Of a DNA stretch of 64,000 bases, positions 16,507-24,746 are shown piece by piece (within the stretch, counting starts at the first letter, position 1; each line of letters begins with the position of its first letter). Below the pieces are notes generated by a model, which was given only the letters and a program-made list of their open reading frames with translations, was not told the DNA's origin and made no database searches. Both the position numbers and the translations under genes were made by a program. Source of the stretch: Dysgonomonas sp. Marseille-P4361 (GTDB taxonomy: Bacteria > Bacteroidota > Bacteroidia > Bacteroidales > Dysgonomonadaceae); the NCBI RefSeq assembly GCF_900343125.1, contig NZ_OPYL01000001.1, positions 744,001 to 808,000 on the forward strand, in the 5' to 3' direction.

Positions 16507-17259
16507 ATGAAAAGTATAATCAGAGTCAGCTTATTATTGCTATCTCTTTCTTTTGGACTCTTAGCTAATGCACAATTAAATTACTATGACAATAACTACT
16601 ACTATGGTAACTCTAGACCAAAAGTAACAGTAGGGGTGAAAGCAGGCTTAAACTTATCCGATTTTACCGATTATGTAGAATATAATGGGAATCAGGTTGG
16701 ATTTAATGCAGGTATTGTTATCGATTATGCAATAAACAAAAATGTTTATTTGTCTTCAGGAGTAGAATTTTATAATAAGAAAATGAAGTTCGAATATGAA
16801 GATAACAACGAAACAACAGGAATGTTATTTACTGTTCCTGATGCAGTAGCTAAAGCTATGTATATACAGATTCCTTTGCATGTAGGCTATAAGTTTGAAG
16901 TGTCCAGAGATGTGAATATTGCTATTCATGGAGGACCTTATGCTGCCTATGGAGTAGGAGGTAGAATGGAAATGGGAGATTGGGTTCATATAGAGGGAGT
17001 GCAAAATCCTGTACACTTGAATGACTTTGTGAAAAATGTTCCCGGATTTAAGAGAGTCCTATATACATTCGAAAATGATATCAAAGGGCGCCACGAAAAA
17101 GGATTTCATCGATTTGACTGGGGACTTGGATTAGGTCTTCTTGTGGAATATCAACGAGTGAGCCTTGGATTTAACTATGATTTTGGATTGCAAGATATCT
17201 CAAGATATGAAAATGTTAAGGTGAGAACAGCTTCTCTTTCTCTAGGTTATAAATTTTGA
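16507..17259 (+). CDS. Outer-membrane beta-barrel protein B
   Basis: The 250-residue protein has a signal peptide ('LLLLSLSFGLLANAQ') and a Tyr/Asn-rich mature N-terminus ('NYYDNNYYYGNSR'), then a barrel of the same family as A1 and A2 ('VGVKAGLNLSDF', 'LHVGYKFEVSRDVN', 'FDWGLGLGLLVEY') ending in 'LSLGYKF'. It is the intact parent of the relic at 15489. It has its own promoter motif and a strong terminator. Function unknown; surface exposure is inferred from the barrel. Confidence 0.85.
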   Translation: MKSIIRVSLLLLSLSFGLLANAQLNYYDNNYYYGNSRPKVTVGVKAGLNLSDFTDYVEYNGNQVGFNAGIVIDYAINKNVYLSSGVEFYNKKMKFEYEDNNETTGMLFTVPDAVAKAMYIQIPLHVGYKFEVSRDVNIAIHGGPYAAYGVGGRMEMGDWVHIEGVQNPVHLNDFVKNVPGFKRVLYTFENDIKGRHEKGFHRFDWGLGLGLLVEYQRVSLGFNYDFGLQDISRYENVKVRTASLSLGYKF

Positions 17260-17277
17260 TAACGACGATAAAATAAT

Positions 17278-17308
17278 AAAGAAAGCCCGAATAGTTCGGG
17301 CTTTCTTT
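17278..17308. terminator. Bidirectional terminator between barrel gene B and thrC
   Basis: A perfect 14-bp inverted repeat (17278-17291 and 17295-17308) with a 3-base loop and a G+C core GCCCGAA lies between convergent genes. A-rich and T-rich flanks allow termination in both directions. Confidence 0.85.
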
Positions 17309-17310
17309 AT

Positions 17311-18609
17311 TTAGCTTAATAAGAAATTCTTAAAATCATCAAACTCCTTACTTAGTTCTATACTCAATTTTTCCCCTTTCATAAAGGCTTGTAACCTCTC
17401 TGGGATTGATACAGGTTCTTTTATTATGTCTTCTACCGTTTCGGTAAACTTGGCAGGATGTGCAGTCTCCAGAAAAATACCAATTTCATCCTTTTTCAAA
17501 TCTTCTACTAAAGCTTGATACCCACATGCCCCATGTGGATCTAGAAGGTAATTAGTCTTGTTATATGTATCCTTAACTACTTCTTTGATTGCTTCGTCAG
17601 TATACCATTTGCTTGAAATATCCTTTTTGATTTCATCTAGAGAGTTTTTGTAAAGGTCCATAACTCTTGCAAAATTACTAGGGTCACCAACATCCATTGC
17701 GTTTGCAATAGTTTGTATGGATGGACGAGGATTATATTCATTCGTTTGAAGGAACTCGAAAAATATATTGTTGCTATTATTTGCAGCAATAAATCGTTTG
17801 ATAGGTAGCCCCATTTTCTTCGCGATAAGCCCGGCTGTGATATTGCCAAAGTTTCCGCTAGGTACAGAGAATACTACATTCTTCGCTTTCCCTAGTTTGG
17901 CTAATTGAGCGTAAGCATAGAAGTAATAAAGCGATTGCGGTAAGAAGCGAGCTACATTAATTGAGTTTGCCGAAGTTAGGTTTAGTTTAGAGGTCAATTT
18001 CTGATCAAGAAAAGCTTTCTTTACTAATGCCTGACAGTCGTCGAAAGTACCATCTACTTCCAGTGCTGTAATGTTTTGCCCTAAAGTTGTAAACTGGCTT
18101 TCTTGTATATGGCTGACTTTCCCTTTTGGGTACAGTACATATACATGTATGCCGTCTACACCAAGGAAGCCATTTGCAACAGCACTCCCCGTATCACCCG
18201 ATGTTGCGACAAGAACTTTTACATCTTTTTGTCCTTGCTTTTTAATGAAATAGCTCAAAAGGCGAGCCATGAATCTACCACCTACATCTTTGAAAGCTAG
18301 AGTAGGACCATGAAATAGTTCGAGGCTATATATATTGTCTGCAACATGCACAACCGGTGTGTCAAAGTTTAGGGTGTCGTATACGATCTCTTTTAAGGTG
18401 TTGTTCTCTATGTCATCACCAAAGAAAGCTTTAGCAACGGTGTATGCAATTTTCTGAAAAGACATATCCGCAATACTGTCAAAGAATGATTGAGGCAATT
18501 CTTTTATCTCTTCCGGCATATAGAGCCCTTTGTCGGGAGCTAATCCTTTCACGACAGCCTCCTGCAAATTTGCCAGAGGAGCTTGCTTGTTTGTACTGTA
18601 ATATTTCAT
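17311..18609 (-). CDS. thrC: Threonine synthase
   Basis: The 432-residue PLP enzyme turns O-phosphohomoserine into threonine. The N-terminal 'YYSTNKQAPLANLQEAVVKGLAPDKGLYMP' is characteristic (seen as 'LAPDKGLYMPEE'), the PLP-binding Lys lies in 'GPTLAFKDVGGRF' (about residue 107), and 'VATSGDTGSAVANGF' and 'SVPSGNFGNITAG' bind the phosphate. Length fits the short bacterial type. It is a single gene; thrA and thrB are not in the window. Confidence 0.96.
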   Translation of the reverse strand: MKYYSTNKQAPLANLQEAVVKGLAPDKGLYMPEEIKELPQSFFDSIADMSFQKIAYTVAKAFFGDDIENNTLKEIVYDTLNFDTPVVHVADNIYSLELFHGPTLAFKDVGGRFMARLLSYFIKKQGQKDVKVLVATSGDTGSAVANGFLGVDGIHVYVLYPKGKVSHIQESQFTTLGQNITALEVDGTFDDCQALVKKAFLDQKLTSKLNLTSANSINVARFLPQSLYYFYAYAQLAKLGKAKNVVFSVPSGNFGNITAGLIAKKMGLPIKRFIAANNSNNIFFEFLQTNEYNPRPSIQTIANAMDVGDPSNFARVMDLYKNSLDEIKKDISSKWYTDEAIKEVVKDTYNKTNYLLDPHGACGYQALVEDLKKDEIGIFLETAHPAKFTETVEDIIKEPVSIPERLQAFMKGEKLSIELSKEFDDFKNFLLS

Positions 18610-18630
18610 AGTTAATTACTCGTTAAATAG

Positions 18631-18638
18631 CAAAAATA
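18631..18638 (-). promoter_or_regulatory. -7 promoter motif for thrC
   Basis: TATTTTTG on the minus strand matches TAnnTTTG, 22 bases before the thrC start. Confidence 0.5.
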
Positions 18639-18732
18639 CAAAAATGGAGGTAATATGCGATAAAATAACAGGAAAGATTCAGGGATAGGAGTCTTATTGA
18701 TCGGAATAGGTGTGTGATTTAAGAAAAATAAA

Positions 18733-18752
18733 AGCCGAATTTTACTTCGGCT
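18733..18752 (-). terminator. Terminator overlapping the end of phoH
   Basis: AGCCGAA (18733-18739) pairs with TTCGGCT (18746-18752). The phoH stop codon (18742-18744) lies in the 6-base loop, so the last codons form one arm. A T-run follows on the minus strand. Confidence 0.7.
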
Positions 18753-19713
18753 CTTTTTCTAGTTTTATTTTTTTTACTCGTTTGTCTTCTTTCTCGTATG
18801 CTTCTACGATACTTTGTACAAGCTTGTGTCGGACAATGTCAGCCTTGTCAAATTCTACATGCGATATTCCTTTTACTCCTTTCAAGACGCGTAAGGCATG
18901 TTTTAGTCCCGACTCTTGCGAAGGGGGGAGGTCTATCTGTGTAATATCACCCGTAATGATCATTTTAGCATTCATTCCGAGCCTTGTAAGGAACATCTTG
19001 ATTTGATGTACAGTCGTATTCTGAGCTTCGTCAAGAATGATGACTGCGTCACTCAATGTTCGTCCCCGCATAAAGGCAAGTGGAGCTATCTGAATAACTT
19101 TGTTTTCGATATAGTCTTTCAATCTTGCAGGAGCAATCATGTCTTCCAAGGCATCATACAGGGGTTGAAGATAAGGATCTATTTTGTCTTTCATGTCTCC
19201 CGGAAGGAATCCGAGTTTTTCTCCGGCTTCTACAGCAGGGCGACTGAGTATAATCTTCTTTACCTGTTTGCTTTTTAGAGCCTTTACGGCCAATGCTATA
19301 GCTGTGTATGTTTTTCCCGATCCGGCAGGACCAATCCCAAAAACCATATCATTTTTGTTGAAATCATCTACTAACTTTTGTTGGTTAGGAGTACGGGCAA
19401 AGATTGATTTGCCATTGACTCCGTATATGATAAGATTTTCTTGTTTTACAACATTTGGCGATTTCCCTTTTACTATATCTATAATATCCTCTTCTGTAAG
19501 TTTGTTTCGCTCGGTTGAAAACTTTTCAAGCTCTCCTATTTTTTCTTCAAATAATGGGACATCTTCTGCGTTCCCGGTCACCTTTATTGCGTTTCCTCGT
19601 GCTACGATACGAAGTTTAGGGAAAAGAGTCTTTAGTAATTGAATATTAGAATTGTTTACGCCGAAAAAAACGACTGGATCTATATGCTCTAATATTATTA
19701 TTTGTTCTATCAT
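18742..19713 (-). CDS. phoH: PhoH family ATPase
   Basis: The 323-residue cytoplasmic ATPase of the PhoH-like family has an N-terminal KH-like segment ('LRIVARGNAIKVTGNAEDV') and the P-loop NTPase domain with Walker A 'GPAGSGKTYTAIA' (about residue 138) and Walker B 'VIILDEAQNT' (about 230). Members are linked to RNA metabolism (with ybeY and ybeZ in other bacteria) but the precise role is unsettled. ybeY is not adjacent here. It is a single gene with a promoter motif upstream and a stop codon inside its terminator. Confidence 0.93.
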   Translation of the reverse strand: MIEQIIILEHIDPVVFFGVNNSNIQLLKTLFPKLRIVARGNAIKVTGNAEDVPLFEEKIGELEKFSTERNKLTEEDIIDIVKGKSPNVVKQENLIIYGVNGKSIFARTPNQQKLVDDFNKNDMVFGIGPAGSGKTYTAIALAVKALKSKQVKKIILSRPAVEAGEKLGFLPGDMKDKIDPYLQPLYDALEDMIAPARLKDYIENKVIQIAPLAFMRGRTLSDAVIILDEAQNTTVHQIKMFLTRLGMNAKMIITGDITQIDLPPSQESGLKHALRVLKGVKGISHVEFDKADIVRHKLVQSIVEAYEKEDKRVKKIKLEKEPK

Positions 19714-19788
19714 TCAATGATTTATAAACTGCGTTCTTAATTAATTTTTACTTGTCTGATGGTAAATATGTAATGGTTTTATGGTTTA

Positions 19789-19796
19789 CAAATATA
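19789..19796 (-). promoter_or_regulatory. -7 promoter motif for phoH
   Basis: TATATTTG on the minus strand matches TAnnTTTG, about 76 bases before the phoH ATG. Confidence 0.45.
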
Positions 19797-19905
19797 GCCA
19801 TTAAAGCATATAAATATGTATTCGATTAAAATAATTCTTAAATTAGCAACCATTGTATGCTAAATCAATATCAATGCCTTATATATTATTACACTATAAC
19901 CTTAA

Positions 19906-21930
19906 ATGATGAAAAGAATAATTATTGTATCCTTCTTTACTTTTTGCTATCTATTAGTCTTCTCTCAGTTTTCGATTAAAAATAATCGTCCTGAATTTTC
20001 TATAGACAATCAGTTAATTATCAGTGCGTCCGAAGAAGGTCTTTGGTCTATCGCTTCGGGATGGGAAAACGACTGGATGACCAATTGGTCTCATGCCAAC
20101 CCTACAGAGCAAATTCAGTCTGGTGAATGGACTGTCCTAAAAGGGAAAATCTCTTTTCCCGAAGGAGATATGCTACTCCGAGATTCATATAGAGAAACGG
20201 AAAATGGACTTATACAATGTATTCGTCGTTTCGAATGGTTAGGAAAAGATACTTTACGACACGCTACCTTATCTGTTCGTTTTAAGATGAAAGGAAGTGA
20301 GTTAAAACCTCTGATTCCGGGAGTATTATATTATGGAAACTCGATGGGAGCAAAGGTTAACCCGAACATTATACCGGTGTATACGGGGCAAGAGGGAGAG
20401 TTTGCCATATTTGAAGACCATCGTTACCCAATGCCTTTTGTAATGCTTGAAAATGCTACTGATAAACTTGCTGCTGCGGTGCATACAACTCCTAGCCCTG
20501 TGCGTGGTGCAGTGTTGAGTGATCAATGGTGGTCGATGGGAGTTGAAGCTAAGGATGGGCACACCGAGTTTGTTTTATATTCAGGTCCTATAGGCTATAA
20601 TAATCAGCATAGTGTTGCAAAAGCACTTCAGAAGACGCCTATGCGCTACACAGATACTTACCTTAATATTGAGCCGGGAAGAATAATAGAAAAAGAATTT
20701 TTTATCGAATTGTATCCTATCGAGAGAGAAGGAAGCGGTTTTCAGCAACCTCTTTATACGAGCCTTGATCTATATAAACCTTATGATGCCAATAGATTTA
20801 CTGATTTTCAAGATATAATCGAAAGTAAATATAAGTTTGCCAAGAGTCGTTGGATTGAAGATGATGGGGCCGTAGGCTTTGGTATGTATGACTTAAGTCG
20901 CCTGAAAGATATTGTAATGGGATGGTGCGGTCAGGCTGATTCTCCGGGTTTTGCTCTGCAGGTATTGGAAGATAAATTAGAGGATAGTGCTATTCAGCAG
21001 CGAGTTCAAGCTTCTTTAGATTACTTGACTACTTATCCTATAAATGAGGATGGGACTTTCCCCGTTGGTTTTAATGTAAAAGAAAAGAAGTATCATGGAG
21101 GAGATCATGTTTCGTGCGGACAGGCAATGTATAATTTTGCTAAAGCAATAGAAACTGCCCATAAAAATGGGAAGTATAATACAAAGAAATGGGAAGAATT
21201 TCTTCAAGTAATTTGTGACAAGCAGAGTGAAAGAATTTTAAATCCGGACTGGAATCCTTATTCTACAGCCGAAGGTTTTTATATAGCGCCATTGGCTATA
21301 GCCTCAAAGTTATTTAATAATGAGACATATCAAAAAGCAGCAATAAAAGCAGGAGAAGAATTTGCTGAGAGACACCTGACTATGAGTGGTTGTTATTGGG
21401 GGGGGACTCTTGATGCAACCTGTGAAGACAAAGAAGGTTCGTGGGCTGCTTTTCAAGGCTTTTTGGAATTGTACGAACGTTTTGGCGATAAGAAATATTT
21501 AGATTGGGCAAAACATGCAATGGATGTATGCCTGAGTTATTTGGTAATATGGGATATCCCGCTACCGGCAGGTCGTATGGCTGATTATAATTTTAAAACG
21601 ACGGGGTGGACTGTTGTTTCGCCGCAAAATCAACATATAGATGTATATGGAGTCTTGTTTGCACCCGAAGTGTATAAAATGGGAATGCATCTAAAGGATG
21701 AACGATTAAAGCAAGTTGCATCTGTTATGTATCGTAGCTGTTTTCAGTTAACAGATCCTTTTGGAAGTCAAGGGGAACAGTTACAACAAACAAATTTTGC
21801 CCAACATGGAGATATGTCGAATGTGCATAAACTTCGTGGAGGTTATTCGGAGAGTTGGACGGTATTTTGGATTACAGCTCACTTTCTGAATGCAGCAGCC
21901 CGATTTGTTGAGATAGGCGTTACTCCGTAA
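19906..21930 (+). CDS. Secreted protein of unknown family, possibly a glycosidase-like (alpha/alpha) barrel
   Basis: The 674-residue protein begins with a signal peptide (to about 'LVFSQ', residue 21). Residues 25-280 look beta-rich ('WSIASGWENDWMTNWSHANP', 'LSVRFKMKGSEL'), and residues 300-670 look mostly helical with repeated Trp/Tyr/Gly turns ('GCYWGGTLDATCEDKEGSW', 'LRGGYSESWTVFWITAHFL'). That arrangement resembles carbohydrate-active enzymes with an N-terminal beta-sandwich and an (alpha/alpha) barrel, but I cannot name a family or catalytic residues. It is a single gene, convergent with the glycosyltransferase operon. Confidence 0.8.
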   Translation: MMKRIIIVSFFTFCYLLVFSQFSIKNNRPEFSIDNQLIISASEEGLWSIASGWENDWMTNWSHANPTEQIQSGEWTVLKGKISFPEGDMLLRDSYRETENGLIQCIRRFEWLGKDTLRHATLSVRFKMKGSELKPLIPGVLYYGNSMGAKVNPNIIPVYTGQEGEFAIFEDHRYPMPFVMLENATDKLAAAVHTTPSPVRGAVLSDQWWSMGVEAKDGHTEFVLYSGPIGYNNQHSVAKALQKTPMRYTDTYLNIEPGRIIEKEFFIELYPIEREGSGFQQPLYTSLDLYKPYDANRFTDFQDIIESKYKFAKSRWIEDDGAVGFGMYDLSRLKDIVMGWCGQADSPGFALQVLEDKLEDSAIQQRVQASLDYLTTYPINEDGTFPVGFNVKEKKYHGGDHVSCGQAMYNFAKAIETAHKNGKYNTKKWEEFLQVICDKQSERILNPDWNPYSTAEGFYIAPLAIASKLFNNETYQKAAIKAGEEFAERHLTMSGCYWGGTLDATCEDKEGSWAAFQGFLELYERFGDKKYLDWAKHAMDVCLSYLVIWDIPLPAGRMADYNFKTTGWTVVSPQNQHIDVYGVLFAPEVYKMGMHLKDERLKQVASVMYRSCFQLTDPFGSQGEQLQQTNFAQHGDMSNVHKLRGGYSESWTVFWITAHFLNAAARFVEIGVTP

Positions 21931-21939
21931 GGTAGAGGT

Positions 21940-23058
21940 TTAGAGTTTAGAAAAGAACGATTCGATGGAAACTGCAAAGTTATTCCATGACAGTCGTTCT
22001 TTTTCTTTTTTTAAGTTAGTCTTGTATAATGCAAGGTTGTTTGACTCGAAGAAGTCTTTGATTCCATCAGCAATACCCTTGGGTGAGATGTTCGAAACGA
22101 CAAGGCCTGTCTCTGATGATTTGATTGTACTGCCTAAAGCACCAACGTTGGTAGAAACCATTGGCAGTTCCAGCTGATAGGCTAATGCTACTACTCCACT
22201 CTGCGTTGCTGATCGGTATGGGAGGACTAGTAGGTCTGCTGCCGAAAAGAGTGTTGTTACCATCTCGTCTGGAATATATTGTTCAAAGACTACAATATTA
22301 TCTTTTAGAGGAGATCTGTTTATCAATTCGGTGTATTTGTCGAAGCTGCCATAGCTCTCGCCCGAAATAATTAGCTGATAGCTGTCGTCTAGTTCAGACA
22401 TTGCTTCAATGAGGATGTCTAGTCCTTTGTAATCGCGAATCAGTCCAAAGAATAGCAAATTCTTCTTATCTGTTTTAACTCCTAATTTACTACAAGCCGA
22501 TTGTTTGTCTGTACGTTCGGCGTAATGGTCATATATAGGATGCGGTTGAAGAACTACATTTGCACCTTTTTTCAAAGTGAGTAGATCTTGTTTTACAGGT
22601 TCACTCATCACAATAAAAGCATCGCATCTGTTGAAAAAGAATTTAGCTAAAGGCTTTTCCAGTAGCGTACGCTCATGCGATATGGCATTATGAACAAGCG
22701 ATACTATTTTTATTTTCTTGTTCAGAAATAAACAAACCGAACCAAACGCAGGAGAGAGGAAAGACATCCAATAGGGAATAATCAGAATATCAGGAGCGTA
22801 TTTGTTGATTTTTCTCGCTGTACTTATGTACGAAAAAGGGTTTACACTATTAAGTACGCGATCGCTATCGATAACTGTAGCTGAATCGCCTTCCGAAACA
22901 TACTGAGTTTTTCCCGGAAATAAGAAGTTCGGATAAAGAGTTGTAAATGTAAAAGCCTTCACCTCGTTACGCTTCGACAGTTCGGTGTATAGGCGAGCAT
23001 TGAGTTGAGCAAGCCCCCCCCTGTATGGGTAAAAAGGTGAAAGTATGGCTATTTTCAT
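21940..23058 (-). CDS. Glycosyltransferase family 4 protein
   Basis: The 372-residue GT-B fold glycosyltransferase has the N-terminal 'ILSPFYPYRGGLAQLNARLY' motif and the donor-binding C-terminal half ('LLFFGLIRDYKGLDILIEAM', 'LLVLPYRSATQSGVVALAYQLELPMV', with the usual ExxxxxxxE replaced by an SGVVALAYQLE arrangement). A longer ORF from 23148 exists but overlaps the upstream gene; the ATG at 23058 shares one base with its stop codon. It is last in the operon yifB - DUF4254 - heptosyltransferase - this gene, and probably builds LPS core. Confidence 0.9.
   Translation of the reverse strand: MKIAILSPFYPYRGGLAQLNARLYTELSKRNEVKAFTFTTLYPNFLFPGKTQYVSEGDSATVIDSDRVLNSVNPFSYISTARKINKYAPDILIIPYWMSFLSPAFGSVCLFLNKKIKIVSLVHNAISHERTLLEKPLAKFFFNRCDAFIVMSEPVKQDLLTLKKGANVVLQPHPIYDHYAERTDKQSACSKLGVKTDKKNLLFFGLIRDYKGLDILIEAMSELDDSYQLIISGESYGSFDKYTELINRSPLKDNIVVFEQYIPDEMVTTLFSAADLLVLPYRSATQSGVVALAYQLELPMVSTNVGALGSTIKSSETGLVVSNISPKGIADGIKDFFESNNLALYKTNLKKEKERLSWNNFAVSIESFFSKL
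21951..22003. terminator. Bidirectional terminator formed by the 3' end of the glycosyltransferase gene
   Basis: AAAAGAACGA (21951-21960) pairs with TCGTTCTTTT (21994-22003), with an inner ATGGAA/TTCCAT pair. The structure lies inside the last codons of the minus-strand glycosyltransferase gene and would stop transcripts of the plus-strand gene ending at 21930. Confidence 0.6.
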
Positions 23059-24092
23059 TAATTCTTTTTGTCTAAGACATTGTTTATTCTTTGTATGATT
23101 GAATCGGGAGTTATTCTTTCTAAACATGCATAATCTCCTCTTTGGCAAGGGAGCTCACCAAAAACGGCACAAGGGCGACATTCCAAATCTATTTGAACTG
23201 CATTTTTCATGTCCTGTCTGAACCCAAAGAACCCTAGGTTAGGATGTGTTGCTCCCCAAATAGATACAACAGGTACTTGGACTAAAGATGCTAAGTGCAT
23301 ATTGGCCGAATCCATAGATAGAACAACGTCCATGTACGAAATAAGTAGTAGCTCTTTTTCTAGGTTAAGTTTTCCTGTAGGATTGATGATATTCGGGTAT
23401 TTCTCTGCCCATGCAGATAATATTCTTTGTTCTTCTTTACCCGAACCCAAAAGTATTATTGTCGTATCTTGCTCTTTGCTAAGGCTGGCTACGACTTGTT
23501 CCATTTTATCCATAGGATATATTTTCCCCTTATGCTTGGAAAAAGGAGCTATACCGATCCATCTCCCTCTTTTTTCTGTAACAATAGATCTTAAGCTAGA
23601 GAAGTCTCTGGGGATAAAATCGAAATAATTATTAAAGACCATTTCAGCAGGGAAGCCTAATTTATCAAAAACTTCCTGATAACGTTGGACTGTACTTTTT
23701 AGTGGCACTGCTAAATTTTTTGTTGCAATAATATTCTCTTTTTCTTTCCTTCCTTTATCAATATAAGCAACTTTTCGTCCGCTCATTTTCATAAAGTATC
23801 TGATCCCTTTAGAGCGTAAAACATTGTGTTCATCAGCTACATGAGAAAAGCCCATAGTAGAGATTCGTCTTATAACTTTAAAGAAGCCTCGTATTCCCTT
23901 GTGTTTTTTCTTGACATCAAGAGGAATGACATTAACATTAAAACCTAGGTTTTCGAAGAGAGGCGCAAACGCTTTGCGAGTCATTACCGAAAACCGGTCT
24001 TGCGGGTATTTAGCCGCAACCGAGAAAATTACTGGTACAAGCATGGCAACATCTCCGAAAGAGGAGAGGCGTATTACTAGAACCTTTGACAT
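23058..24092 (-). CDS. Glycosyltransferase family 9 (heptosyltransferase-like)
   Basis: The 344-residue protein matches ADP-heptose:LPS heptosyltransferases: N-terminal 'VLVIRLSSFGDVAMLVPV', middle 'WIGIAPFSKHKGKIYPMDKM', and 'DVVLSMDSANMHLASLVQVPVVSIWGATHP', followed by Cys-rich 'LECRPCAVFGELPCQRGDYACL'. It adds a heptose or related sugar to the LPS inner core at the cytoplasmic face. Gene overlaps the next glycosyltransferase by one base and follows DUF4254 by 17 bases. Confidence 0.92.
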   Translation of the reverse strand: MSKVLVIRLSSFGDVAMLVPVIFSVAAKYPQDRFSVMTRKAFAPLFENLGFNVNVIPLDVKKKHKGIRGFFKVIRRISTMGFSHVADEHNVLRSKGIRYFMKMSGRKVAYIDKGRKEKENIIATKNLAVPLKSTVQRYQEVFDKLGFPAEMVFNNYFDFIPRDFSSLRSIVTEKRGRWIGIAPFSKHKGKIYPMDKMEQVVASLSKEQDTTIILLGSGKEEQRILSAWAEKYPNIINPTGKLNLEKELLLISYMDVVLSMDSANMHLASLVQVPVVSIWGATHPNLGFFGFRQDMKNAVQIDLECRPCAVFGELPCQRGDYACLERITPDSIIQRINNVLDKKN

Positions 24093-24109
24093 AGTTAAGT
24101 GTAGTGTGT

Positions 24110-24721
24110 TTAGTTTGAAGACTTTCCATATAGAACAGGGTTCAAATTAGGGTCGTTGTACATTTTCATTTGTTTATAAACTTTCATGTATTTTCTACCG
24201 CTTTCTATATCCTGTAATAATTCTTCTATAGCTGTAGATAAGTCTTCGCGTTGTGTTAATAATACTTTTAATTTTTTAGCGGACTGTTCTTGGTGTTCTT
24301 TAGAAGTGTTTGTCCTCTCTGCTTCTTGTCGCATGTGATAAATCTTAAGAGCCAAGATGGAGAGGCGATCGATAGCCCATGCCGGACTCTCTGTGTTTAT
24401 CTTAGCCAAAGGCTGTACCTCCACGTCTTTGTATTTATCGAGGAAATAACTGTCTATAAGTTCTACCAAGTCAGTTCTATCTTGATTTGATTTGTCTATT
24501 CTTCTTTTCAATGTCAAGGCATCGACAGGGTCAATTTCCGGATCGCGGATGATGTCCTCGAAATGCCACTGTACTGTGTCGATCCAATTTTTTAGATATA
24601 GATAATACTCAATAGTTTTTTCTGGATAAGGGTTGTTGATAGGTGTGTCAACGTTATCCGATATGTGGTAATCCGCTATTGTTTTGTCGAATATGCTGTT
24701 GCTTAACTCAGTAAAAGTCAT
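24110..24721 (-). CDS. DUF4254 domain-containing protein
   Basis: The 203-residue protein is the Bacteroidetes DUF4254 family: mainly helical, cytoplasmic, no signal peptide, with 'TIADYHISDNVDTPINNPYP', 'IDTVQWHFEDIIRDPEIDP' and 'TESPAWAIDRLSILALKIYHM' as recognisable segments. It habitually neighbours heptosyltransferase genes, as it does here (17 bases upstream), which suggests a role with LPS core synthesis, but no activity is known. Confidence 0.88.
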   Translation of the reverse strand: MTFTELSNSIFDKTIADYHISDNVDTPINNPYPEKTIEYYLYLKNWIDTVQWHFEDIIRDPEIDPVDALTLKRRIDKSNQDRTDLVELIDSYFLDKYKDVEVQPLAKINTESPAWAIDRLSILALKIYHMRQEAERTNTSKEHQEQSAKKLKVLLTQREDLSTAIEELLQDIESGRKYMKVYKQMKMYNDPNLNPVLYGKSSN

Positions 24722-24746
24722 GGTGTATGCTATTTTTATTAATATT

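Larger units (their letters stand above)
15647..16664 (+). repeat. Tandem duplication, copy 2
   Basis: Second copy of the unit described at 14633-15646, displaced by 1,015-1,018 bp. It contains gene A2, its terminator, the gene B promoter and the first codons of the intact gene B. The unit ends are nearly identical to copy 1 while the middle of gene A has diverged. Confidence 0.85.

Noticed and set aside
19184-19642. A 152-codon plus-strand frame opposite phoH
   Set aside because: Antisense of the P-loop region of phoH; no independent protein features.
23209-23628. A 139-codon plus-strand frame opposite the heptosyltransferase gene
   Set aside because: Shadow of a conserved gene; no start signal or family.
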